Assembly: GCA_023634235.1 (NCBI GenBank)
Contig: JAMKCF010000029.1
Span: 2,604,001-2,668,000, forward strand
Length of the DNA: 64,000 nt
Direction: 5' to 3'
DNA from: Pisaster brevispinus
Lineage: Eukaryota > Echinodermata > Asteroidea > Forcipulatida > Asteriidae
In this document: in pieces, positions 36,801 through 46,480 of the stretch
Layout: every line of letters starts with the position of its first letter
Position numbering within the stretch: the stretch's first letter is position 1
Program-made: the position numbers and the translations under genes
The notes under the pieces: model-generated
The model's input: the letters and a program-made list of their open reading frames with translations, nothing else
Database searches by the model: none
Told to the model about the DNA's origin: nothing

Positions 36801-39800
36801 TTTAGTGGTATTTGATTTGATCCTAGATGGTGATGATATCCTGTAATACTATTTGATTTGATCCTAGATGGTGATGATATCCTGTAATGATATTTGATTT
36901 GATCCCAGATGGTTGTCCTTTAGTGGTATTTGATTTGATCCTAGATGGTGATGATATCCTGTAATGATATTTGATTTGATCCTAGATGGTGATGATAATG
37001 ATGATGATGATGAAGTTGATACTGACATGTTACTACGAGTGCTTGAAAGACAAGTGTCATCTTTAGGCGTGGCTGGTATGTACAAAGTAGTAGTATGTAT
37101 TTATTACATTATTCTTGCCAAATACCTCATTTACAGAAATACACATACATGTTACACACCTGATCTGGTTGATCTGGCTGTCATTTGTTACTCCGAACTT
37201 GTGCCTATGTTTGTTTGCTACATGTAGTGCTATTGCAGAGATGCCAACAATAGGTGATTGAGGCATAGCATTTAAGATTCTGTACTGTGAATTGGGGATT
37301 AAGACTTTTGACCTGTGAAATACAGTTTTATCTGTATACATGTATTTGTTATGAATTGTCTGCCATGTGCATTTATGGGATCTTATGTGATAGATTTCCT
37401 TATTATTTTGTAACAGATTCTTCCAGAGCAGAGAGTAAGATTCATTGGCAAGTTGCTGAGGAGTTTAAATTAAGCATGGATGACTCTGTCATGGCAGGCA
37501 TGTGTGTTGTCTCCAGAACTACCAAGGTAAACCCAGTACAATTTGTTGTAATACATGTATACTTGGATTACAATGCAGCTGTATTGTTAGTTATCACATA
37601 AGCACAAGTGGAATACTGAAAAATATAGCGTTTCTGTGGTCCATACCCAAAAAGTTCTATATGGGATGCAGAGGTGCTAAAAATAGCATCCCATATCCAA
37701 CGAGTTGGATATGGGATGCAATATATTTTTCTCCATGTAATAACTAATTTACCTTCAAGCAAACTTGACATGTAGCATAAACTAGCACAATATGCGGAGT
37801 TAAAACAGCGCAATACGCAGGTTGCGATATGGACAGTGCAATGTTGTATAATATTACACTGTTGTTGCCATGGATCGACCAATCAGATTCAAGGATTCAA
37901 GTTTGTATGAAGATAATAATTTGAGGTGTATGTATCCTGCCCTTGGAGAAGGATTATGTTTAATAGCTTTAAGTTAACAACTTGTTTTGCATTGGTGTCA
38001 ATATTATTAATAGTATGCAGTTCTTATCTAGTACTTTATTGATGCCTGATGGGCATTACTTTAACAACAGGTATGATAAGTGTTTTTTGTTATGAGAACC
38101 ATTTATGTATAGCGTAAGGGCTTACAAGGTAAAGTGGTGCAATCAGCTGCAAAGCATGCCAGAAACAACGAGGCAAACTGCTTCTAGTAATGATAGCTGT
38201 GATGGGTACTTTAAAATGCCTTACACAACGCCTGGTATGTTCTCAGAAATGTGCGCAAGCTTGGAGTTATGTAAATATTGGAAAGTACCTGGTCAGGTCT
38301 CAAAGTCTCTGATTACTATCGCTTACATATCTTAAGGAGAGTGTTTTTTTTCTGATCTCACCTCTGTAAACCAGAGCCATGCATGGGGATTGGAATGCTA
38401 ATCCCTATCTGTTTGCATGGATTTTTTCTTCAGGTTATTGGTGCTTGTACTGTTGGATGTGAAACATGAGAAAAACTTTTAAAACTTATATATCTTTATG
38501 TCTTACATGTATTTTTGTCTTATTGTTTGTTTACCATGACAGTCACATGTGAGTAGCTCAGTAGTTGAGATGTATAAGACAAGATGCAGTCATCTATTAG
38601 ATTCATCTATTCACACTAAGATGTATCTTTGTGGAACTTTGGAACATCCAGAAAGGATCCCACGAATACTCTCTAATGGATTCACAGAACAAGGTTAGAT
38701 TAGTGTTTCAACTAAACACAGATCATTGGTTAGATTAGTGTTTCAATTAAACACAGCCCATTGGTTAGATTAGTGTTCCAATTAAACACAGCCCATTGGT
38801 TAGATTAGTGTTCCAGTTAAACACAGCCCATTGGTTAGATTAGTGTTTCAATTAAACACAGCCCATTGGTTAGACTAGTGTTTCAATTAAACACAGATCA
38901 TTGGTTAGATTAGTGCATCAATCATACACGGACCATTGTCAATAGATTAATTGAACACATTTCCCTTGTCATGTGTTAGTATCTCAACTTTTGAGATGTC
39001 TTCTCTTGTAAATTTGATGTAATTTTCTCCTGATATGAATGGCTATCAATGTCTTACATTCAATTTGTAATTCTGTTTGATCCTATTTCATCCTATTTTG
39101 ATTTTGTTGCAGACTTCAGTCATGGAGAGTTTGGAGTTGGTCTTTATTTCAGCCAACATGCATCCAAAGCTGCTCATTTCTCTGCTGTAAGTTTCTTGGT
39201 TTTCAGTCTCTCTTTGTCAGTACAAGTTATTATAACAAAGTTTTTACAAACATCCAGTAACTATCAGACTTAGAGAGATTTATATCACGACATCATTGCT
39301 TGGTTTTATTGACCAGCTTTGTTATTTTTCAAAATGTTATTAGATTTAAATGATACGATATACTGCGTCAAGATTTACTAACTGTTCTCACTGGTTACAT
39401 CAGACCACGCACTGGATATGCGGCCCCTGTGTGGAGTGGAGCTTTAACTAATAATCAAAAGTCCCTTATTAAACGTATTCAAAAACGTGCTTTGCGAATA
39501 GTATTTGGAATGACATACACAACTTACGAGCAGGTACTGGCACAAAGCTTGCTTCAATCCTTAGAAGATCTTTGCCAATCACTCTGAAATTCCTTCATGA
39601 AAATGACTCTTAATAAAACAGCTCAATTTCAGAGATATATGCCAGCACCCCAAAACTCAAGAACTCTTAGGTGGAAAATCCGAATCCCTGAGTGTCATTA
39701 TAAAACTGAATGAATGAAAAACAGTTCGTTGCCTTACCTTGTCCGTATTTATAACAATAGTTTATTGTTGCTTCTTTTCAATGAAATACTTTTAAGCTTA

Positions 39801-41564
39801 CTAAAATTGTTTTCCTTGTGCAGTTTTACTTATCGTATATTTTGTTTGCTTTAAACTCATTGTTGTTTTTCCATTGTGTTTTCTTAATTTTTGAAAATAC
39901 TTTTGTAAATTTACGTGCAATTCCGCTGATGCAGTGATTTGTAAATTTTCTTTTAAAATAAACCATTGATGAATGAATGAATGAATATTCGAATGACTAG
40001 TTCTCTGCCAAGGATTACTTAGCATGAATTGATTATTTGGTATTTATTATCTGGATCTCTACAGCTTGGTAAATTACTTCTTGCTGAAGTTGGTCTTGGT
40101 AAGACGGAGTCTGTCATCAAGAAAGATAACACAAGAACTGCACCTCCCGAAGGATTTGATTCCATTGTGGTAAGAATTAAAACTCATGTTATGTATCGCG
40201 TGTTGTATCAAATGGCAATTTCAGACTCTTTTTGGTCTTACAGGGCAGGAACTGTAAATCTATGCTTCTAAAATATTTTGTATGAGTTAATTTGTAGTGT
40301 CTTCATTGTATGTAATACAGATTATAATATAGTAATGTGTGGATCTTTGCTTGTGTAGTTGTACATCTATTTGATGTTAGGTTTCAAGAAGGTAACCCAA
40401 TTTATTTCCCTTTTTACGCACCTTCTGCTAAGTTTTGTCACTTTGAGTATTTTATCTTTTGATGTATTTTTATATTATGTGATCTTTTATATTAATGATC
40501 AGCTGTGCTGGATGAGTCACCCTTGTTAAATAGGGTTTTAAATAAAATTAAAATAAAATAATAAAAAACATCTCTGTGATCAAAGTGAGTTGTTATTGAA
40601 TTGTTTGTCAACTTTTACACGGAGCTTGTAATTTACTTCAGAAAGTCAAGATCTAACATTTTAAAATGTGGCAGTAGGAAAAGGAATGTCCGAAACTATT
40701 GAATTTGCTTTCAAACATACTTTTTTAGGAAAAACAATTTGACAAATTATTACAAATACAATGTTTGAGTTTATTGTAAAATGATGATTGTTTACTGCAG
40801 ATGTTTGCTTGTTACTTTATAGTTCAAATCTATTCCCGTTCCCATAAAAAAGCCAAAAAGATTCTTTTTTTCCCCCAGCCATTAATAATTTTTGAGTCAA
40901 AGATACTCCGTTTGGACATCCATATAAAGAAATTTTCTCATTGACATTTGCAGATTTTAATGGCCTATTTTTTTATAGCAGTGTTTCTGAAACACATTAG
41001 ACCATTGGAAGGCGTTTATATAATTGCTAGTCATCAACCCATGCCAGGTTAATGACCTGTGCCAGTGATCGGACAGCACCTCTGCGAGATTGAAGGCTTC
41101 AAAACAGAGTAGTGTAATAAGCCTTTACAAGTGCATTAAGAACAAATCCATCCAAGAATTAATCCTTTGTTTGTTTGTAGTACCTTTTGACCTAGGCCAC
41201 CAAACTATGAACACAGGAACTCTTTAAAACAGTTGCCTGTGTACATGCAACCAGTCACCATGGTCACAGTGCCTCAATACGCATACATACATGTACGTGT
41301 TGACATGACTACTGCCAAACACACAGAAACTCAAATGCCAGTTAATAAGACTGCTGCTGTGTGTTGCATAATAGTTTTACATATTGTTGTGTCCTCAGAA
41401 GTGAACTGGTTTTCTTTTGTGATTAATTTCTTTGACTGCAGACACCAGGCAGACTTTCTAATCTGAGTGGAGGTGACCTCATGACCTGTGGTTATCAAGA
41501 ATATGTGATCTTTGACCCCTACCAAGCACTTCCTCTGTACCTGATTGAGTACAGACTAGAGTGA
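27873..41564 (+). CDS. GNAT acetyltransferase-like / coiled-coil / PARP-like ADP-ribosyltransferase fusion protein (14 exons)
   Basis: Coding exons: 27873-28103, 29657-29792, 31017-31725, 31861-32025, 33148-33235, 34506-34689, 35229-35459, 35692-35784, 36986-37075, 37417-37526, 38543-38693, 39113-39186, 40065-40169, 41442-41564. All junctions are GT-AG and phases agree; 2490 nt give 829 residues. The ATG sits in ACAACATGGC, a good initiation context. Layout: unrecognised N-terminus (1-122), charged and acidic repeats (123-365), GNAT-like domain (about 395-505) with R433-K-L-G-I-G438 and FFGHYGF (468-474), helical coiled-coil region (505-640), and a PARP-like catalytic domain (about 700-829). 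In the PARP part the HG histidine position is Cys709 (YLCGT), while Tyr741 (GLYFS) and Glu809 (QEYVIFD) are kept. Both an acetyl-CoA and an NAD+ related activity are inference. The exon 3 end is the least certain junction (see that entry). I do not recognise a named orthologue. Confidence 0.85.
28207..29190. repeat. Probable dispersed element in intron 1 of the fusion gene, rich in TGACGTCA and CACGTG sites
   Basis: It opens with GCTGTTTCGCAGCGCAGCGA AACAGC and closes near GGCGAAACAGCTCGGC (29157-29172). The interior has repeated GATGACGTCATCAC-like blocks at about 28397, 28426, 28675, 28836 and 28981, and CACGTGA at 28424, 28852 and 28991. No open frame is found. Confidence 0.45.
29955..30385 (+). 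pseudogene. Decayed LINE reverse transcriptase fragment in intron 2
   Basis: Translated pieces include MYADDSIFAVF (the YADD catalytic box of reverse transcriptase) and, shifted, NFRLLGSDIST plus an AKSFS and SWKFLPPDA-like segment typical of non-LTR elements. Frameshifts and stops show that it is dead. Confidence 0.75.
30465..30780. repeat. About 40-44-bp minisatellite in intron 2
   Basis: About seven degenerate units with TTTAGGAACTGTTTGTATTT and GTGCATTCATTGTACC. Confidence 0.85.
31017..31725 (+). CDS. Exon 3: charged region with eight 42-bp coding repeats
   Basis: The exon opens after AG at 31015-31016 (an alternative AG at 31025-31026 is also in frame). It encodes a Lys/Glu/Ser-rich region, then eight 14-residue repeats of the form DTDSENESERLVLS at 31403-31738. 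No donor gives the phase 2 needed by exon 4 except GAGAG/GTTGGT, which lies within a repeat. The best choice is the last copy (exon end 31725). The open frame itself runs on to a TAG at 31820-31822, so a longer read-through form is a fallback if that donor is unused. Confidence 0.68.
31403..31738 (+). repeat. 42-bp coding minisatellite in exon 3, eight units
   Basis: Eight units of exactly 42 bp encode a 14-residue acidic repeat (DTDSENESERLVLS). Each holds GAGAG followed by GTTGGTATT or a variant. Units 1-4 and 8 keep the GT, unit 5 has GAGAAGTT, and units 6 and 7 have GC. Confidence 0.93.
31861..34689 (+). CDS. Exons 4-6: GNAT acetyltransferase-like domain
   Basis: Exon 4 (31861-32025) ends with strand-like SLAIGIESRLVACTTWEKST. 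Exon 5 (33148-33235) carries LDLLAVRKRFRKLGIGKHLL, the GNAT motif A with its acetyl-CoA pyrophosphate loop (R-x-x-G-x-G). Exon 6 (34506-34689) gives VVYADHSAVDFFGHYGF, the usual motif B helix and strand. The domain has about 110 residues, which is compact but normal. The substrate is unknown. Confidence 0.78.
33760..33975 (-). repeat. tRNA-derived SINE, minus strand, in intron 5
   Basis: On the minus strand, from about 33975, TGTAGTCTAATGATTAACAT looks like an A box and GGATTTGAATCC a B box at tRNA spacing. Confidence 0.6.
34245..34505 (+). repeat. Two tandem partial copies of exon 6 with their 3' splice sites
   Basis: TTTAACTGTAGAGCC followed by CACTAGTTGG/CACTTGTTGG and GATGCATTTGTCGTCTACGC recurs at about 34246 and 34361 before the real exon start at 34506. 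Copy 1 goes out of frame and hits a stop. Copy 2 stays open for about 35 codons, then diverges without a donor. Confidence 0.88.
35229..37526 (+). CDS. Exons 7-10: coiled-coil and acidic linker
   Basis: Residues 505-679. Exons 7 and 8 encode long helices rich in Glu, Lys, Leu and Gln (for example LKVMELELHKWSEKSREAY and EKAYLKKQLNDLKLGIEMK), as expected for a coiled coil that could mediate oligomerisation. Exon 9 (36986-37075) encodes DGDDNDDDDEVDTDMLLRVL. Exon 10 (37417-37526) leads into the catalytic domain. Exon 9 follows directly on a minisatellite built from its own 3' splice site. Confidence 0.78.
36163..36985 (+). repeat. Minisatellite made from the 3' splice site of exon 9, about 20 copies
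   Basis: Units of about 40-46 bp contain TTTGATTTGATCCTAG/ATGGTGATGATATCCTGTAA. The last TTTGATTTGATCCTAG (36970-36985) is the true acceptor, followed by exon 9, ATGGTGATGATAATGATG. Confidence 0.94.
37630..37735. mobile_element. Small palindromic element in intron 10
   Basis: ATGGGATGC and GCATCCCAT are present in both orientations with a central ATATCCAACGAGTTGGATAT palindrome. It is likely a MITE remnant. Confidence 0.5.
38105..38240 (-). repeat. SINE family A body fragment, intron 10
   Basis: GGCTTACAAGGT..GTGGTGCAAT and the GCCTTACACAACGCC block align with 26425-26545 in the same orientation. The tRNA head is missing. Confidence 0.55.
38543..41564 (+). CDS. Exons 11-14: PARP-like ADP-ribosyltransferase catalytic domain
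   Basis: Exon 11 gives MYLCGTLEHPERIPRILSNG, equivalent to the NAD-binding LxHGT strand of PARPs but with Cys709 in place of His. Exon 12 gives HGEFGVGLYFSQHASKAAHF with the conserved tyrosine. Exon 13 gives LGKLLLAEVGLGKTESV and PPEGFDSIV. Exon 14 gives EYVIFDPYQALPLYLIEY with the catalytic-position glutamate, then TGA at 41562-41564. Apart from the His position this matches active PARPs. Loss of that His usually weakens NAD+ binding, so activity is uncertain. Confidence 0.85.
38694..38938 (+). repeat. 35-bp minisatellite starting at the 5' splice site of exon 11, seven copies
   Basis: Units start with GTTAGATTAGTGTTTCAATT at 38694, 38729, 38764, 38799, 38834, 38869 and 38904. The first GT is the real donor of exon 11 (CAAG/GTTAGAT). 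Confidence 0.94.
39345..39990 (+). pseudogene. LINE 3' fragment in intron 12
   Basis: YIRPRTGYAAPVWSGALTNN and QKRALRIVFGMTYTTYEQVL are typical of the C-terminal part of a non-LTR ORF2. The 3' end is a GAATGAATGAATGAAT tail at about 39970. Confidence 0.8.
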
Positions 41565-41947
41565 ATCACCACAAGGTAGAATTACAAGCAATCATTAACT
41601 GTCTTCCCATTCATCATGTCAAGGTAAGAATGATTAACTTTTGATGAAAAATATGCAGATGGATGATCCACAGTGTGACATTGGGATGTAAGGAGTTGCA
41701 TTAGATTGTAAGCTGTTGTCTTTCAGAGGGGTGCTCAACAAGTCCTCACCATGCTTTTACATCTAGGCAAAAGTAATTTGTAATTGTTCATGTGCTTTTA
41801 TTTATATACCAAGGTTGTCTAGCCTTGGCAAGCGGGGGATATTAAGTAGGTCTTATCATGTGGTGCTTTTTATTATTCCATTGGTAACCACTAAAAGTGG
41901 TGTGACAATGTTCCTGCCTTAGGTATTCTTAAACATTCCACTATATT

Positions 41948-41953
41948 AATAAA
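41948..41953 (+). terminator. Candidate polyadenylation signal of the fusion gene
   Basis: AATAAA about 384 nt after the TGA. The interval before it also contains GTCAAG/GTAAGA (donor at about 41627), so an alternatively spliced 3' UTR is possible. Confidence 0.45.
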
Positions 41954-41979
41954 GTCAGTCCTACAGTTGAGTTGAGATA

Positions 41980-44420
41980 CATGTAGTATGTTATAATAAT
42001 TATCTTGACCAAATTGCAAATAGATTGAGTATATTATGTTGAAACCAAAATGAGTGAGATGGTTTGTTGTTTATTTGTTTGCTGGGTTGCTTGTATACAT
42101 GTACTTGTATACGTGTATACTTCATACTTTTATGCTTGTATGCTTGTTTGCTGGGGTGCTTTTTTGCTTGATCGGTCTCTTTTTCACATTGTTTGCATTG
42201 ACCGATGTGTGAAAAGAATGAAGTTTTGAGAGTATTTGTTATTTATATTGCAGTGTAACTATTTTCTAAAGGAGTCATAGTATGTGCCCATATGCAAGCC
42301 AACTTACTGGGTAATTTTAACAATGGAACAATGCTATCCCACAAGGTTTTCTTTGTTATAGTGGAACCCCACAGAGAATTTCTTCAGAAATGGGAATAAT
42401 AGAACAACAATGAAAGTACCCCGTAACTGCCGTATGTAAGGGTGAACACACCCACCAATCCTTGTGGGGTCCAAAACACAACAGAACAATGGACCCCACA
42501 AGGGAATTCTTTGTGGAACCTGGACCCCACAGGAGAATTTTTTAGAAAAGGGAATAATAGAACAACAACAGCAGGACCCCACAAGCCACCATCTGTAAGG
42601 GTGTGTGTGTGTGAGCGTGTCTATCCATCAAACCGAGGACTTTAACAAAAGGGATTCGGGTGTTTGACAGAGCGAGGACGTCCTCGCTTCGTTTTCGTGT
42701 ACAAACCCAATGGGGACGTCACTAAAAAAAACAAATCACACAATATTTCATGATCAGCCCAAGTTTATGGAGCTGCTTAAGCACAACAAGTAGCTGAGCA
42801 CAACAAACTTATGCTTACCAGAATAAGGTTACCAGCCAAAATACCTTGGCACATCTTCCATTTGTGATGGGTATGCTGCTCTATTTTGCTTAGCAGAAAA
42901 ATTGTAAGCATCATTTCTTGCTGAAGCAGCTCTATGAAAGTGGGCCTTTATGTTGACTGTACACTCCATGATGATGTTAATATCAGTAGTTTACTGTACC
43001 CCTGAGTTATCCTAAACTCCAGGGAGAGGTGGGAGAGCTGTAGATTGTATTTCAAAGTTTTATTTTAAAACAAATTAACAGTCCCTTTTATTTGAATTCC
43101 AACGTGCAGAAACCTCTGTTGACCTCCTGCCTTACTTGAAAACCTTGTATCATGTTTAAGGGCTCTGTATTTGTGATGTTAAAATTAGTAATAAGGTAAT
43201 AAACCACACAGGAAACTGACTTCACTTGGTAAATTCAAATAATTTCGGGTTGAACAGAGAAAAATCTACCAGAGCGGGACTTAAACCTGCGACCTCTGGA
43301 TTTATGTGCCGGCACGCTACCAACTGAGCCATAGCCCTAATGTTGGCAGTCACCGTATTTTTCAGCATCTTTGTTCAGGGTACCAGTCAGAAGCCATTCA
43401 ACCTGTAACTTCCGTAGTTTAGGGGACAACCTGGGAAGCGGAAGCAGAGGCATCATCTCTAGAGAATGCGGCTTCCTCCAACTGGCGTTCTCTTTCTATG
43501 TGCAATTGCTGTTGGTTGTACACCGATTCATTTGAGAACTGCTAACTTGTTTCTCCCTTCCTTCTTTAATGTAGCTCCTGCATACTTCCCAAAGGTTGAC
43601 AAAACCAATATGGGAGCGGAGTCTGTTTCTAACAGTCCAGCACTTTTGGAGAAGGTTGCAATAGCTGGACAAAACACTTCTTTTTCTTCAGGCTGCATCT
43701 TTTGCAAAATGTTTTCTTTGAAACTGTCAATTAAATTGAGGGCTGTTAAAGCCCTCTGTCATCAGCCTCACTTTGGGAGGAGGTTTGTAGTTCCCCTCTC
43801 CTATTTTCAGAGATGAGTGTACATGTAGTTTCCCCCTCGTTAATGTTTTGTTGAATGTACACTGATAAAGATGAAGTGGTATGTGGAGTCTCATCCTCTG
43901 AGCAAAAAAACCATGTTTTTTGTAGGTGTTGACCAGTAGCATCAAAGTTTATTTTTTTTTCTTTTTCTGCTTGGCTATGGTTTTCGTAGAGAATTAAATG
44001 ACAAAGTGAACTTCTTCACAATTGCTGCTTGGTGTTTGCAGTTAGCTCCAGTATGTTCAACTGTACGTAGCTACATCCATATTTATAGTGTACTTAACAC
44101 CCTATTTGGAAGAACTTGGTACCTCTGACTCTGTGGCTGTCAGCTGGACAATGTTCTTCTGAAACTGTTCATGGGCAGAAGGAAGTTTGTTGAAGAGGTT
44201 CTGCAAACTCTCTGGAAGTGGAGACAGTGGTCCAAGGATGTCTCCTACTTACGAGTTTAGTAACCTCTGATTTTGTGTTTTGTCTGCAGTTGCACCCTCT
44301 ATTTGGATCTTGAGGTGTCTGATGATGGGTATATAGGATCTTACTAAGACCTTGCAGGCTCTGGCCTTTGCTGGACCCACCTAGTGCTATTTGCCTTTTG
44401 TGGTTTCCTGACACTTACAC
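41980..44420. other. Repeat-rich intergenic DNA
   Basis: 42360-42600 contains internal duplications of a GGACCCCACA..GGGAATAATAGAACAACA repeat. Related sequence is at 60060-60160. No supported gene is seen; short open frames around 43466-43945 are not recognisable. Confidence 0.5.
43265..43345 (-). repeat. tRNA-like SINE head, minus strand
   Basis: The complement of 43275-43340 reads GGCTATGGCTCAGTTGGTAG (A box) and GCAGGTTTAAGTCCC (B box). Flanking acceptor pairing is poor. Confidence 0.55.
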
Positions 44421-45040
44421 CGCGTTTACACTTGATCCGGCAAGGGCGATCAAAGCAGGATCAGGGGTCGATTTCACAAAACCCTTCCTAACTTAGGACT
44501 AGTCCTAGGCAATGCTAGGAGATAGGACTAGTCCTAAGTTAAGACCAGTTACTGGTCCTAACTTCAGATAAGACTAGTCTTATCTCTTTGTGAAATCGAC
44601 CCCAGATCCTGCAAGGGCGATCAAAGGGCGATCAACAGCTAGTGTAAACGCAAGAGCGATCAGAATCTGATCCTCCTTTTTGATCCCCCTTTATTGCGGG
44701 ATTAAAGGAGGATCTGATCCTGCAAGGTGGATAAAAAACAAAGTGTAAATGCAAAGCAGGATCAGACTCCGCAATTTGACCCTCCGACTTCCGGTCTAAC
44801 CAATCGAACAGACTGGGGCACCGAGTTGAAAAAAAATCCGCCTACGTGTGCGCACAGTCAATGACCTTGCTCAGTTGACCTGTCACACGAGCAGTGTGGA
44901 ACTTCTGTTGAACCGAGGCTGGGCAAAGGGGTATCAATGCGCGATCAGACTTGAGTGTAAACGTGTTAGCGATCAGTTTGATCCCCCTAGCAGGATCTGA
45001 TCCTTCTTTGATCGCCCTTGCTGAATCCAGTGTAAACGCG
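44421..45040. mobile_element. 620-bp MITE with CGCGTTTACACTTGATCC ends
   Basis: The left end CGCGTTTACA with GGCAAGGGCGATCAAA is matched inversely by TTTGATCGCCCTTGC and TGTAAACGCG at the right. Interior repeats of AGGATCAG and GTGTAAA(C/T)GCAA are present. A second element is nested in it. Confidence 0.8.
44465..44602. mobile_element. 138-bp palindromic MITE nested in the 620-bp MITE
   Basis: The ends GGGTCGATTTCACAAA and TTTGTGAAATCGACCC are perfect inverted repeats. The interior has TTAGGACTAGTCCTA palindromes. CAG flanks both ends (44462-44464, 44603-44605) as a 3-bp target duplication. Confidence 0.85.
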
Positions 45041-45929
45041 ATGTTTTATGCAACATCTCAGCAATCGGATATCAAGATTAAAACAATAGCATTGATACGC
45101 ATAACATGTACTATGATAGCTTTGTGTCAAAATCATTGGGCTAAAGAACATTCCATATGTGTTCAATTGAAACAGGAAGTGGTAAACCGTTACTCTTGTT
45201 GCACAGATAATGTTCAAATACTTTAATTTTCTCCTTTGTAAATCATTAGGTTTCAAAATGTAAATGATTTTGTTAAATAACATCACAATTCAAAATCAGC
45301 ACTTTATTGTTGTACATAGCTCATGATTAACTGATACTAGTTATCCATTTTTTTACCACGCACTTACTGAAACAATGAACAATTAAAACCAACGAATTAT
45401 CAGTTATTTTATTGTAACCCTTACTCTTTGAAACTCTCCATCTTTTTGCAGTCTTCTTATAAAGAAAGTACAAGGAGTTGAGCATTACTACTACAAACTA
45501 AACACCATTAGCCTTGAAGGCATCCTTGGCAGCTACCTCAAGGACATAATTAAGACAGTGTATGACAGCTTGTTGACCTGCATCTCTATAGGCCCATGAT
45601 AATCTTCTGTGCATGGGTCTCAGCTTGTTATTCTCTTTCGTGATTTTAAAGTGGGAAAATGAAAACCCTTAAGGGGGCCTGTATGGTGAAATTCAGTGAA
45701 AATAGGTGCTTTCAGATAGAGAAACATACAATTTTATTTTACAAAGTAAACCACTACAAAGTATATTTTTCTTGAAAGAAAAGATGTCAAAGATTTAACA
45801 AAGATTTAACAAATAAAAAAAGAAGAAGTAAAACCGACGTTTTCGTCAAGATAATAACCTTTCTCTATGTTTACACTAACACTTTCAGTCATTATATTGT
45901 CCTGCTCCGTACCCAGCTCCCTTGAGCTG

Positions 45930-46480
45930 CTTTTTAGAGGATTTGTACTTTTAGAGGATTTGTCTTTTCACTGTCTGATTCGTTCAATGAAAAACATTTC
46001 AATCCCCATTTGGCAGCCTTTCGTGGCACTACTGTTTGAAGCTGAGTCGTCCTTTGAACTTTACCGATAGTCTCATCAGGTGAAAGGATTCGTCCAGGCC
46101 CGTACACACAGAGGAATGATGGTGGCACAATGTCTAACAGGGGGCGTACTTGTAAAGTTTGTCACGGAGAGAATTGTACTCCACATCTTTGTTGTCAAAG
46201 GATTGCAGTGAATAGGTTACAAGCCATGGTTGCTGAGTACAGAAGACTTGGTAGAACTTCAGACCTGGACTAATGCGTGGAGTAATGAGGCCTTTTGTTG
46301 ATTCCCATGCAAAGAAGAAGGGCCGTGAATGCCATCATTTCAGATACATTAAATGGTCTCAAATCACGCTGATTTTCTGCACCCGCACACAAAGTTTGAT
46401 CAGCATAACGATTGGTCTCTTCTACCATCAACTGCCACACTGCTTCACAAAAGTACAGTATGAAGATTTCTAAGGGTGAG
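45930..46480 (-). pseudogene. Decayed PiggyBac-type transposase
   Basis: On the minus strand 46480-46290 reads VWQLMVEETNRYADQTLC, then FNVSEMMAFTALLLCMGINK, the N-terminal part of PiggyBac transposases. After stops and frameshifts, 46128-45934 reads LSPDETIGKVQRTT and RKAAKWGLKCFSL, matching the DE...K.KWG.K region. Related debris may extend from about 47000 to 45450. Confidence 0.7.

Noticed and set aside
36163..36985. CRISPR-like repeat array
   Set aside because: It is a eukaryotic minisatellite with no spacers; the units are contiguous and derive from an exon boundary.
43466..43945. Possible gene on either strand
   Set aside because: The short frames lack family similarity or splice consistency. 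They may be old transposon debris.
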